This document shows, in pieces, positions 8,342-18,352 of a stretch of 58,165 bases of DNA. Every line of letters begins with the position of its first letter. Position 1 is the stretch's first letter. The DNA is from Planctomycetota bacterium (GTDB lineage: Bacteria > Planctomycetota > Planctomycetia > Pirellulales > Pirellulaceae). Made by a program: the position numbers and the translations under genes. Location: assembly GCA_026692905.1 (NCBI GenBank), contig JAPLNL010000116.1, forward strand, positions 1 to 58,165, written 5' to 3'. The notes beneath the pieces were generated by a model. It saw nothing but the letters and a program-made list of their open reading frames with translations. It did not search any database and was not told the DNA's origin.

Positions 8342-11300
8342 TTAAAATGGATTGGGTAAAGGGGTATTACGAACCAAAATCGGATAGTCGGCCGCATCGA
8401 ATTTGGCCCAACTGCTACAGTTGTATTGATGCACATATCTGTGCATCTCAGCCAGTGATTTTTTGTTTCCGGTATAAATATCCATGAACATGCCGTCGCC
8501 TAAGTAGAAAACGTTTGAGCCCTGCTCCCCTCTAAATCGATCTTCATTCGCTATGTTTGCGGGCAGCTTATCGTAAAACGGATTTATAAACCATACTTGA
8601 TCACCAGGAAGTAATTCTTCAACCTTGAATCCAGGAGCGCCCCTTTCTTCCCTCGTGAATATCAGCCCGTCACCCCCATTTGGCAGGTCATTAGGGAGAC
8701 TCTTATTTGCCAACGCAGCGTGCATTCGGTACCTTTGACTTGGCAAAGCAAGATCGATATAGCTCTTTAGGATAATAAGCTTTGAGTACTTATTGCATTG
8801 GATTTTTTGCTTGTTACTTCCTCGCTTGAAAGTCCAGAGATCATTGATTGCGGCTAGCGGATTTGACGAAACATAATAATTGTCACTATTCACGCTCCAA
8901 TGAGAAGGAGAGCGATAATCGCCAAACCCTACTTTCGTCTTCATGCTATTAGTTAGGATTCCGATTCGGAGTTTTATTGTTTCTGCATCGATTCCTGCAG
9001 CATTTAGGATCTCGCGAGCTCTCTTTATGTCCTCTTCCGTTGCCTTCTCTTCAAGTCCACTCGGGTCAATCGCGTTAATAGGTTTATTCCCTACATACCG
9101 ATACAGATTGGCATCTCCAGCGGCGAAGCCGATGGGGTCTTGGCTGATCCATCTGCCTGAGGCTGGGTCGTACCATCTTGCTCGATTGAATTGGAGCTTG
9201 ACGTCCTTGTCCCATTCTCTTCCTGTGTAGCCAAAGATGCTGTCAATTGCGTCTGTGGTTGTTCCTCCGCCTCCGCCACCACCGATTGACATTCCTACAC
9301 TGCCAGTGCTTCCTGATGTAAAGTCCTCTGTTTCAACCAATAGTTTGCCAAAGGAATCGTAGACCCGATGCTCCAGTCGTGTGCCATTGCTGTCGACCAG
9401 ATCCCGCACCGTACCAAGATGATCCGACAGCGGCCACAGGATTCGATACAATCCCTCCGTCGATACTGAACCCGTGGAACCCGTTGAACCGATCGGGAAG
9501 CTCATCGGATCCCCTACCGAACCGCCACCTGTTCCAGGCACTCCAACTTGCTCATCGGCCAAAATCAAATCGACAATGTCGCCATACAAATAGCGATTCG
9601 TTAACTTGAACGGCAGCTGAACACCTTCCCCGTCAGGATCCTTAAACTGGAAGATCACTTGGTTTCCGTCCCACACCCAAGCCGTCTTCGAATCGATGCT
9701 GCCATTGCCGCCATCGTCCACCAATTTTCTGATCCGACGATCGAATGCGTCGTACTGATAACTCACTAACTTGCCTGGCGACGCGACTTTGATCAGCCGA
9801 TTTCGGTAATCGTAACTGTACGTGGTCACCTCGCCCGTACTGTTATTGGTTCGCGAGATCTGATTCCCTTCGTTGTCGTACAGGTACGTGTTGGTACCAT
9901 CGTTCTGCACTCGGTTGTGAGTCTCGTTGGCAGAGGTCGATGTTCCGCCATTGGTGCGATTGCCGGTTTTGTCGAAGACGTAGTTCTCTGCTGGCGGCGT
10001 AAACGTGACTGTCGCGCCTGCAAGCGGTGTGGTTGTCGCGCCCGTCAACTGGTCGCGAGTGTCATAGCTGTAAGCCGTGCTGAATTTGTCAAATCGGCTG
10101 GCAAAACTCGTGACCCTGTTCGATTGATCGTATTTCAAGAAATACGCAGCCAAAATGGGATCTGTAGTCGTTGTCGACACGTCCGTTCCATTCCATCCCG
10201 TCGAGATCGCGGTTTTGGAATGGGTTATGACCTGAACTCGACCTGCCCCGTCGTACTGGTACTTGGAACTGGCCACCAAACTTTGCGGTGTCAACGTCTT
10301 GAACCTATTAATCGTGTCCAGTTGCCCAGAAGCGTTGTACGTGAAGTTGACCAATTTATCGGTCACGTTCGCTCCCGATTGCTTGACCGAAGTCATCATG
10401 TTGCGATTGTCGTACGTATAGTCGTTGACCGCATCGACTGTCGTACCGATGGTCGTTGACACTTTCGTGCGAAGGCCGCGTTGATTGAAGTCGTTGTCCA
10501 ATAGCACTGCGCCCACATAAGGAGAAACGCCAGCGATGAAAACCCGCTCGGTATCAACTCGATCGTTGATGTCGTACGTGAAAATATTTGAATTTCCTTT
10601 GTTGTCCGCCGCAGAGACAAGTCTTCCGGTTGCGTCGTACTCGTAGTTATTCACGCCATTTCCCTCAACCGGATTCACCCAAGTCTCCTTGGTCACGTCG
10701 TACAGCTTATTGTACTCGTACAGCGTCGTTCGGCCGTTGCGGTCGACGTAACTCTGGACATTCCCCACACCATCCAGCGCGCTCGTGCGACTTCCATAGC
10801 CAAGCTTGGTTTCCTTGAACTGTCGATTCAATCGATCGTAGTCATAGGTCGTTTTGTTTTGCTTGGCATCCTCGACCTGAGTTGTTTGCCCGTAAACGTT
10901 GTACTTGAACAACGTCGCAGCATCCACGCTGTCGGTCGAACTGATCGCGCGGAATCGTCCGTCGTAGGCCAACGTCGTTCCGGTGCTCGTGTCGTTGTGG
11001 CTATTCAGAACATTCCCAAGCGAGTCAAAGGAACGGAACGAGGCTGCCGCGAGCAGTGGCCCTGTGCCGTCGGGGTCGGGAGAAGTCTGTTTCGTCACCC
11101 GACCAGCTGCATCGTAGGTAAACGAAGTCGTTCGACTCATGGAATCAGTTACGGAATTCAAGCTACCATCCACTCGATAGCTGAATGTGGTTTCGCCAAA
11201 AAGATCGGAAAGGATCGTCCGGCGACCTCGCACGTCGTAGTCCGCATAGCCGACCCGAACTTCCGTGTTTGGTTCTGCGGACATCACCGGACGACGAACT

Positions 11301-14300
11301 TGGCCATCGCCAAAATAAGTCGCGCCCATGACGCCTCCGTCCGGAGCGGTCGACTTGATAACGTTTCCTAGATAATCATATTGCACTGATGAGATATGTA
11401 GATTTGGATCGGTTTGTTGCACGAGCCAACCCGTCTTACTCACCGAGGTATACGAGTACTGCGTCGTTAGAGCAGCGGCACCGATGGTAGGACCAGGAAC
11501 CGTTACCGATTTGGTGCGACCAAGATCGTCATAGCGATAATTGATAGCGGTTCCCTGAGTGTCGGTCGTCCGCCAAGTTTGGTTGATGTTGTCAAAAATG
11601 GTCGTAGAGACATATCCGCCAATTTCGCCTGCCGCAGCATTCGCATTGCGGATTTCCCCTGCCACATTTTGGGCTTCACTGCCTCCCGGATTGGGAGTCA
11701 CAACCATCACGGGCCGATTCGCTCGATCGTAAGTGATTTTGGTGATTCGAGCATCCGCCCCTGCGTTCGAAACCTCAACCGAAACCATGTTGTGGTTCTT
11801 GTCAAATTGATACTTCTTTACCAATCCTTGGTTGGCTGTATCCGTGACTGGAGTGACAGTTGAGTTGGCGGCTGAACTTGTCGAAATTCGCGTGTTGGCC
11901 GCACCCAAGGCTTGCAAATCGATCGATGCCGGAGCAGCAGGAGTAAGGCTACGCGTCACTCCCGTGGCACCAATACCGGTTACATACCAAATCGTTTCGC
12001 CTTTTTGCTGAAACTCGCCTGTCAACCGCTGGAAATTATCGTACGAATTGCCATCCACGAGCGACGTCACGAAGAGGGCACCGGTGCTATCGATAGTAGA
12101 GTTAATAACTTCGGTGGCGATGAGTCGGCCATAGACGTTGTAGTCGTATCGTACCATCGGCGAAATCAACGGACCTGCTCCGTCAGGATCGGGGCCAATG
12201 ACCGAAGTTAAGCGATCCAATTTGTCGTAGAAATACTTCGTAACACGCCCCATCGAGTCCGTTACTTTGTTGACATTCGCACGCGAATCGTACTCATAGG
12301 TGGTGACGGCCGTTACGGCCGTGTTTGGAGCTTCGGTGATCGAACTAATCATACCATGCTTGGATGGGTCACCGGGAACGTTGTAATATGCATACGTAGT
12401 TACCATTTTGTCTGGGTTCGCAATCGTTCCACGCCCAGTGTAAACCGATTGTTTGGTTAGCATTCCACGAGGTAGCGTACCTGTCGACGTGTATTCATAG
12501 TCAACCATCGATTGACTATTGGGACCTAATATCGGGAACCGAGCTGGACCGCCCATACTGAAATAGTCCCAAATCGGTTGGGAGTCCATCGCATTTACGC
12601 TGCCGTCTCCGTTGACGTCTAAAAACGAATCAACTGTCCTATAGGCCGGTAAAACGGATGGTGCGCCCGAGTTGATGTAGTTGATTACGGTCAACAGATC
12701 GAGGATACTGACTCCTCCATCGTTATCTACGTCCATTCTCGAATCGACACCCGGCGATTGAGCCTTATTTTGCCAAGAGGTGTTGCCAGAACGTTGGTGA
12801 GTGACTCTGCCAAGGCTGGTGTCAACTGTTTGAACGGTTTGAATACCGTGTTCATCCGTGTACAAAGTCGGGATGTCGAACTGATCGTTGTAAACCCAAG
12901 TTTGTGCATTCGTCAGAGGACTGAGCAAATTGGTGCGGTTACCTTCGCTGAACGCACTTGTGTACTGAGGCCTAGACAGCGGACCATTGGTTCGGTCGGC
13001 AGCGGGTAAATCTGTTCGCAGAGTGAAATCATCTGGATCGGGCAGTTTGGCAACGAGCACTTCACCTCGATCTTCCCCAATCACTCGCCCCCAAGGATCG
13101 CGGAAGACTGGAGACAAAACGTACTGCGTTGTGATGGATGCGTTGGCTTTGAGCTTTTGGTTAACCAAGCTCAAATTCGCGCTGACACTGAGATCCAACG
13201 TATCGAGACCCAGTAGTTTGACAAAGTATGCGTCCATGACTTGGAAGCCGCGTCCCCTGTGGTCCATACGGTACAGGGTCCGATTCCCGTTGCCATCGGT
13301 ATAGCTTGTGATGTCGTAGTATGGCGACAGATCAGCCCCTGGATTGGCAATCAAGTCCTCCCATTTTAGTACCAGTGCCTTGTGCGCAACTCCAAGCGGA
13401 AGCGAGTACTGTCCAAGATCTTGCCGCCTTCTCGCAAAGTCTATCGTGGTCGTAATATCGTTGTGCGTAATGCTCAACATCCCACGACTGCCAATCTCTC
13501 CTGGTGGCTTTGCAAGATCGAAATCGTACGCAAAGGAGTAGGTTTGAATGGGAGCCTGTCCAACTTCACCGCTGGTGATTCCACTCAAGAACCAGTTACT
13601 ACTAAAATTGTAAACATTTTGCAACGCTTGCCGCGGTCCTGTACCGTCCGGGTCGGGATACAGAACACTCAAAACGCCGCCATTGGAAACGGTGTACGCC
13701 AACGACGCGGCGCTTGCATCGATTCGCCATAGGTTGTAGCCCACAGGGAGATTGTAGGCTGGCGCCCATACTCCGCCGTTAGGAGTCCAAGTCACGGTTG
13801 TGACTGCGCCCCATGGGTCGGCGATACTAAAGGTTCTTGCGCCATTTCCAGCCGGTGCACCATAGGTCACCGTGCTAACTCGACCGTAAGCATCGGTCAT
13901 GGTTCCCGCCGCGCCGGTTCCCCAACTAGAAAGCGCTTTGATCATGCTATACGTAGTGACATTTCCTGATTGATCGACCGAACTGGAGGCATATCCACTC
14001 GGGCTACCAGAGAAAATGGTTTTTGCGCCGTCCCGAAGCGTCAACGTATTACCACTTAGCTTCGATAGTGTTTCCGGTGGACGAGCCGAGCCATTCTTGT
14101 ACCAAGATTCCGACCCGTCGCGACGCGATAGTGTTGTTCCGGTTTCCGGAATCAATTTCCCATTGTCCGCAGGATCAGGCACCAAGGTTTCTTGTGACGC
14201 ATAGAGCCTATCGATCGCCCAATTGATGGCAGCTGGCAATCCCGTCAGTTGCTCAAGGGCAAAGGGGTTCGAAGTCGTAAAAGGCGCAGAGCCCCACCAA

Positions 14301-17300
14301 CCACTAAACTTTTGCAAGTGACTCGTGGTTGGCGCAAATGTTGGGCTTGCAAGTAGTTCGATATTTGTATTTGAACTGGCTCCGCCTGAGAGCATCTCAG
14401 GCAGTAAATCTAACTGGAAATTGACAAAGAGCTTGTCGCCCGGCTGTGGAGCACGAGGATTTGCCCCCTCGCTCAGTAAAGTATAAGGATAGACCGTAAA
14501 TGATTTGATCACACGCTTGACATCGCGGCCAAATGGAGCATTGCTGTTCTTAACGACCGTGTACAATTCTACGTCGATGGCCGTCGGGACCGCCTTATTG
14601 GAGGGCAATGGAATGACAAGGCGAGCGACCGGATATGCAGAACGAAGTGGGTCAGAAAGCGATCCGAGCAAGTTGCCCACTATAGGCGCCAAGATATCCT
14701 GATTTTCGATGTCGAACTTAATCAGTTCTCCGTCGCAAACGGGACATGTGCAATTACATTCGGGTGCTTGTTTTTCTTCCTTACGAATCTCTGCTTTGTA
14801 GTACTCTTCCTTGATGGTAACCGTTGCTTTGTCATTCTCATTTGGCAAGGCTGGGACCACAAGCTCGGCGCGGACAAACTCATCCCCCTCTCGAATCCGA
14901 TCATTGATCGCCGTCGCGTAGACCTGGAAGTCGTTGTCATTGGAGATCTGAAATAGTTGGGAGATGTAGATTCGAGACCCTGGTACTTCTTCTGTTAACT
15001 GTAACGCAACTCCCGTTTCCGTCACCAAACCGTAATCGGTGGTGGGCGTCGCTGCATCTTTGGCACTCGCGTCGATCCTCAATTGAACAGAGGTACACAG
15101 GTACTTGGCCTGGTTGTCCGGTTTGACATGAAAAACGCCAGGTGCATTCGCTTCCCAGAACTCATACGTAAAATCAGGATCGGCAGTCAAGCCGATGCCC
15201 TCGGCCTGATCCGCGATATTGACGGCTCCAGAACCGACAAATTCAATGTTCGGATAATCGTTCACTCCCCAGTTGAACTGAATCGTCTCTGGATCGGTTT
15301 CTATCGTATCCGCGTAGGCCGCCGTGCCGATGAACACATTTTTGGCCCAAGCATCAATATTGAAGGTCAGTAATCCTGTGGTTAAGTTGAAGGCAGACGG
15401 AACTACGTAAAAGTATCCGTTCGCGTCTTGTTCCAAAACGCTGCCAATTCCAAAATCAACACCAGGAGTAGGATTGAAAGTGGAAACCAAGAGGTTGACC
15501 GTTCCACCGCCCCAAGCGGGGGCAACCGTGATTTTGACGGCACCATAGGGGTCCACAGAACTCGGACAATAAAGAGTATTGGGCTCTTCAGAAGAAGGAT
15601 CTGATGGCCCAAGAATCATCTGATATCGCAAAGGATCTTCGGTGATTGCAACTTGAGCTTTGGGTAGCTGCTCTCCCGCATTTAACGTGATCGCGGGGAT
15701 GACCAGTTGACCATAAACCTTTTCGGTTCCTTCTCGTAAATTGTCTAATAACGCATTCACGTCGATATCAGCAAACGGGCCAGGTAATGCTATTAATTCC
15801 GACTGGTACAATCCGCCACCTATACTGCTCAGATTGAGCTGAACTGGCTGAAATGGCGGATTCGGTTTACTTTGCAGCACATAGTCCAAGCCAGGCGTAG
15901 CCGAATCAGTTGGATTGACATTGATTTGCAGGTAAACATCAGTGCACAACCCACGGCCACCTGAGCCAGTAATGTGGAAAGTCCCATAATTTGGGGACCC
16001 TTCCTGGGTGGTAGTTGGCGAAGAAGTCAACTGGCCACGTTCAAGAACGTCACTGATGGTTACAGTACCCGTTCCACCTCCGCCTGAAACGAGAGTAAAA
16101 ATGACCGTCCGCCCGGGATCCGCTTCGATGAAATTCTGTATTGCGTCGGCGTAGATATAGATGGTTTTTATTGCCGTGTTGGTCGGCAAAGTGATCGACA
16201 GAGACATGCCATTCTGAGACCAGTTGATTGGCGGAAACGATGACCCGAGGTCGTGATTGACCCGTATGCCATAGTCACGGGGGTAAATGGCAGTTCCGCT
16301 GACATTTACCGTCACGGCTCCACCTCGCGGCCAGCCGTCGGGGATATCCAACTTGACAGACCCGGTATTGTCCACGGTATCGCAATAAATTAAATTGGGC
16401 TCTTCAGCGGTTGAGTCATTCGGCGACAACTTAAGTGTTGCATCAATGATAGTGACCGTCGCCCCATAGGACAAAATATTGGGCATGCCTGAAATTCTCA
16501 ATACGGCATCGACAGTCTCATCGTTTTCCGGATTCGTGTCGGAAGACGAATAGACTCGAATTTCCGTAACGGATGGCGACAGATTTGCGTACCAAATACC
16601 GTCGTTGTTTGCATCCGTAAGATTGATTAGCGCACCCGACTGATCTTTTAAGACATAGTCCACATTCGGTAGTGCCTTGGTTGTACCCGCGTTTCCAGCA
16701 CCCACAGCATTCACTTCCAATGTCATTGCGGCGCAAATCATATTTACGGGCATCACATAGAATGCGCCGTATGCTGAACTCCCCTCTTTCGTTGAACTCG
16801 GAGAAGCCACCAAACTGATCGCTTCGAAGTCGTCTCTAATAACAACGCTCGCATCTCCAGACGTTGGAACGGACATGAAAATCGGCTGCGTGAACGTGAA
16901 AAGCGGTGTGCGTTGGTCTGTCTCAATGTTGTTCGCAATTGGAATGACGTCAACGTAGACCGATTGTCCGGCTGCCCCAGCAACAGTCCATCGACGCGAT
17001 CCATCTGCGTCCATACCAACAAAATTAACGGCCGGAGTCGGGGCGAGCCCGTAATCGTAAGAAGTGCCACGAATCTCAACAGTACCGCCTGGCCACTGAG
17101 CTGGAAAAGTCACTCTGAATTTTCCGTTATCAACGACTGAATTGCAAATCACGCGGTTTGGCTCAAGAGCATTTGTGTCGACCGGAACCATCAGGACAGG
17201 TGGTGGCGGCGGTGGCGGAGATGGCGGTGGCGGAGATGGCGGTGGCGGAGATGGCGGTGGCGGAGATGGCGGTGGCGGAGATGGCGGAGATGGCGGTGGT

Positions 17301-18193
17301 GGAGATGGCGGTGGTGGAGATGGCGGTGGTGGAGATGGCGGTGGCGGTGATGATGAACTTGAGCAACCTACACAACTACCTTCTCCTTCAGCATCCAAAT
17401 TGGTGTCGAATCGCTCCACAAACTGGCCCACAGGAATTGGCGACTCCGAATTGCGAAGACTTACCTGTACACTTACAAGCGTTTGCTCAGGGTGATCTGA
17501 ATCCGCTATGTCGACGCTGGCCGCACCAAGAATCTCAGGCTTACCCGACGGTCGAAAAGCCAATATTCCCTGCCTATTCACATGGGGTAATCCTTGAAAA
17601 ATCGGCTCTCCCTTGACCACAAGAACATACTGTCGCGGGACCGGCAACCCAACCGATTGAATGAGATTGCCTACATCCAATTCTTGCGGGGGATAATTCA
17701 GCCAATAATCCTTTCCCGACGTATTGACACCGAATCGATTACTGTCCGCTTGGGGATATGCCAAGGAAACAGGAACCGCCAAGGCAGGATCAATGTCAAT
17801 CTTGATTCTGATCGCATCGTTCGTTTGATATTGGGAAACGGAAACGCTACTTGTTCCCGCAACCAAAACTTGCCCAACTGCTTGAGAGACCACCCCAGCC
17901 GATGCTGCAATGCCTGCGGCATCAATTGATTCGTTTTCAATCTTGGCCTGTACGCTCGAAACGCTAGGGGAATCGGCTTCGACTGCCACGACTTGGATGT
18001 CATTTCCATTGTCGACGTGAAATGGCAAATTTGCCGAAGCAAACATTTGCTTGACATCAGAAGCCATCAATCGCCTAGCTTCTAATGTTTCCACTATAAG
18101 CTGACGAAGTTTCGATCGATTCGATTTCAACTGGATTTTGTCTCTTCGGAAATTGAAGAAGGGAGAGAAGGAATCTTGAGATTCACGAAACAT
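8342..18193 (-). CDS. Giant secreted Rhs/YD-repeat protein with dockerin and Tgl-like C-terminus
   Basis: ATG at 18193 has GGAG 10 bases upstream; an upstream TTG at 18205 overlaps that site and is rejected. The 3283-residue product starts with a planctomycete LEPR-like motif (VETLEARRLMA, about residues 35-45). It continues with a Pro-rich linker (SPPPP units, near 281-335) and three tandem 255-280-residue Calx-beta-like units (about 340-1140). A Cys cluster (CNCTCPVC) follows. A type I dockerin (DVDNDGGVSILDLL, DVNGDGSVNAMDS) sits near 1815-1885. YD repeats run to the Rhs core end (LQFNRARWYDPASGRW, DPIGF, NAIDPSGL) near 3045. The last ~235 residues resemble Bacillus Tgl transglutaminase, with Cys3133 in IQCNKYSKLIILK and Glu3223 in GEQGSNVFYLG. 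The partner gene follows after one base. Confidence 0.85.
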   Translation of the reverse strand: MFRESQDSFSPFFNFRRDKIQLKSNRSKLRQLIVETLEARRLMASDVKQMFASANLPFHVDNGNDIQVVAVEADSPSVSSVQAKIENESIDAAGIAASAGVVSQAVGQVLVAGTSSVSVSQYQTNDAIRIKIDIDPALAVPVSLAYPQADSNRFGVNTSGKDYWLNYPPQELDVGNLIQSVGLPVPRQYVLVVKGEPIFQGLPHVNRQGILAFRPSGKPEILGAASVDIADSDHPEQTLVSVQVSLRNSESPIPVGQFVERFDTNLDAEGEGSCVGCSSSSSPPPPSPPPPSPPPPSPPPPSPPSPPPPSPPPPSPPPPSPPPPSPPPPPPPVLMVPVDTNALEPNRVICNSVVDNGKFRVTFPAQWPGGTVEIRGTSYDYGLAPTPAVNFVGMDADGSRRWTVAGAAGQSVYVDVIPIANNIETDQRTPLFTFTQPIFMSVPTSGDASVVIRDDFEAISLVASPSSTKEGSSAYGAFYVMPVNMICAAMTLEVNAVGAGNAGTTKALPNVDYVLKDQSGALINLTDANNDGIWYANLSPSVTEIRVYSSSDTNPENDETVDAVLRISGMPNILSYGATVTIIDATLKLSPNDSTAEEPNLIYCDTVDNTGSVKLDIPDGWPRGGAVTVNVSGTAIYPRDYGIRVNHDLGSSFPPINWSQNGMSLSITLPTNTAIKTIYIYADAIQNFIEADPGRTVIFTLVSGGGGTGTVTISDVLERGQLTSSPTTTQEGSPNYGTFHITGSGGRGLCTDVYLQINVNPTDSATPGLDYVLQSKPNPPFQPVQLNLSSIGGGLYQSELIALPGPFADIDVNALLDNLREGTEKVYGQLVIPAITLNAGEQLPKAQVAITEDPLRYQMILGPSDPSSEEPNTLYCPSSVDPYGAVKITVAPAWGGGTVNLLVSTFNPTPGVDFGIGSVLEQDANGYFYVVPSAFNLTTGLLTFNIDAWAKNVFIGTAAYADTIETDPETIQFNWGVNDYPNIEFVGSGAVNIADQAEGIGLTADPDFTYEFWEANAPGVFHVKPDNQAKYLCTSVQLRIDASAKDAATPTTDYGLVTETGVALQLTEEVPGSRIYISQLFQISNDNDFQVYATAINDRIREGDEFVRAELVVPALPNENDKATVTIKEEYYKAEIRKEEKQAPECNCTCPVCDGELIKFDIENQDILAPIVGNLLGSLSDPLRSAYPVARLVIPLPSNKAVPTAIDVELYTVVKNSNAPFGRDVKRVIKSFTVYPYTLLSEGANPRAPQPGDKLFVNFQLDLLPEMLSGGASSNTNIELLASPTFAPTTSHLQKFSGWWGSAPFTTSNPFALEQLTGLPAAINWAIDRLYASQETLVPDPADNGKLIPETGTTLSRRDGSESWYKNGSARPPETLSKLSGNTLTLRDGAKTIFSGSPSGYASSSVDQSGNVTTYSMIKALSSWGTGAAGTMTDAYGRVSTVTYGAPAGNGARTFSIADPWGAVTTVTWTPNGGVWAPAYNLPVGYNLWRIDASAASLAYTVSNGGVLSVLYPDPDGTGPRQALQNVYNFSSNWFLSGITSGEVGQAPIQTYSFAYDFDLAKPPGEIGSRGMLSITHNDITTTIDFARRRQDLGQYSLPLGVAHKALVLKWEDLIANPGADLSPYYDITSYTDGNGNRTLYRMDHRGRGFQVMDAYFVKLLGLDTLDLSVSANLSLVNQKLKANASITTQYVLSPVFRDPWGRVIGEDRGEVLVAKLPDPDDFTLRTDLPAADRTNGPLSRPQYTSAFSEGNRTNLLSPLTNAQTWVYNDQFDIPTLYTDEHGIQTVQTVDTSLGRVTHQRSGNTSWQNKAQSPGVDSRMDVDNDGGVSILDLLTVINYINSGAPSVLPAYRTVDSFLDVNGDGSVNAMDSQPIWDYFSMGGPARFPILGPNSQSMVDYEYTSTGTLPRGMLTKQSVYTGRGTIANPDKMVTTYAYYNVPGDPSKHGMISSITEAPNTAVTAVTTYEYDSRANVNKVTDSMGRVTKYFYDKLDRLTSVIGPDPDGAGPLISPMVRYDYNVYGRLIATEVINSTIDSTGALFVTSLVDGNSYDNFQRLTGEFQQKGETIWYVTGIGATGVTRSLTPAAPASIDLQALGAANTRISTSSAANSTVTPVTDTANQGLVKKYQFDKNHNMVSVEVSNAGADARITKITYDRANRPVMVVTPNPGGSEAQNVAGEIRNANAAAGEIGGYVSTTIFDNINQTWRTTDTQGTAINYRYDDLGRTKSVTVPGPTIGAAALTTQYSYTSVSKTGWLVQQTDPNLHISSVQYDYLGNVIKSTAPDGGVMGATYFGDGQVRRPVMSAEPNTEVRVGYADYDVRGRRTILSDLFGETTFSYRVDGSLNSVTDSMSRTTSFTYDAAGRVTKQTSPDPDGTGPLLAAASFRSFDSLGNVLNSHNDTSTGTTLAYDGRFRAISSTDSVDAATLFKYNVYGQTTQVEDAKQNKTTYDYDRLNRQFKETKLGYGSRTSALDGVGNVQSYVDRNGRTTLYEYNKLYDVTKETWVNPVEGNGVNNYEYDATGRLVSAADNKGNSNIFTYDINDRVDTERVFIAGVSPYVGAVLLDNDFNQRGLRTKVSTTIGTTVDAVNDYTYDNRNMMTSVKQSGANVTDKLVNFTYNASGQLDTINRFKTLTPQSLVASSKYQYDGAGRVQVITHSKTAISTGWNGTDVSTTTTDPILAAYFLKYDQSNRVTSFASRFDKFSTAYSYDTRDQLTGATTTPLAGATVTFTPPAENYVFDKTGNRTNGGTSTSANETHNRVQNDGTNTYLYDNEGNQISRTNNSTGEVTTYSYDYRNRLIKVASPGKLVSYQYDAFDRRIRKLVDDGGNGSIDSKTAWVWDGNQVIFQFKDPDGEGVQLPFKLTNRYLYGDIVDLILADEQVGVPGTGGGSVGDPMSFPIGSTGSTGSVSTEGLYRILWPLSDHLGTVRDLVDSNGTRLEHRVYDSFGKLLVETEDFTSGSTGSVGMSIGGGGGGGTTTDAIDSIFGYTGREWDKDVKLQFNRARWYDPASGRWISQDPIGFAAGDANLYRYVGNKPINAIDPSGLEEKATEEDIKRAREILNAAGIDAETIKLRIGILTNSMKTKVGFGDYRSPSHWSVNSDNYYVSSNPLAAINDLWTFKRGSNKQKIQCNKYSKLIILKSYIDLALPSQRYRMHAALANKSLPNDLPNGGDGLIFTREERGAPGFKVEELLPGDQVWFINPFYDKLPANIANEDRFRGEQGSNVFYLGDGMFMDIYTGNKKSLAEMHRYVHQYNCSSWAKFDAADYPILVRNTPLPNPF
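17197..17352 (-). repeat. Tandem 15-bp repeat encoding SPPPP units
   Basis: The + strand shows GGCGGTGGCGGAGAT repeated about ten times with minor changes, one shortened copy (SPP) and a last extended Pro run. In the reading frame of the Rhs gene it encodes SPPPP units, an extensin-like stiff linker between a short Ser-rich CxxC segment and the Calx-beta units. Such a repeat is prone to slippage, so copy number probably varies between strains. Confidence 0.9.
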
Positions 18194-18352
18194 GATGTAC
18201 TCCAAGTCGGGTGTGTAACTTTGGGTACCACTGATGCTTTACAGACAATGGAATGAGAGCATACTTAAATCTGAATAGCAACTCCCCACCCAAGTTTTTT
18301 TGAATCAATCGTTTTTCCTGGAACTTTTTCGACTTCAGCCAAAGCGTAAAAC

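Noticed and set aside
17142-17616. Gly/Asp-rich and Met/Ala-rich + strand ORFs over the SPPPP repeat
   Set aside because: They are shadows of the tandem repeat in the Rhs gene frame.
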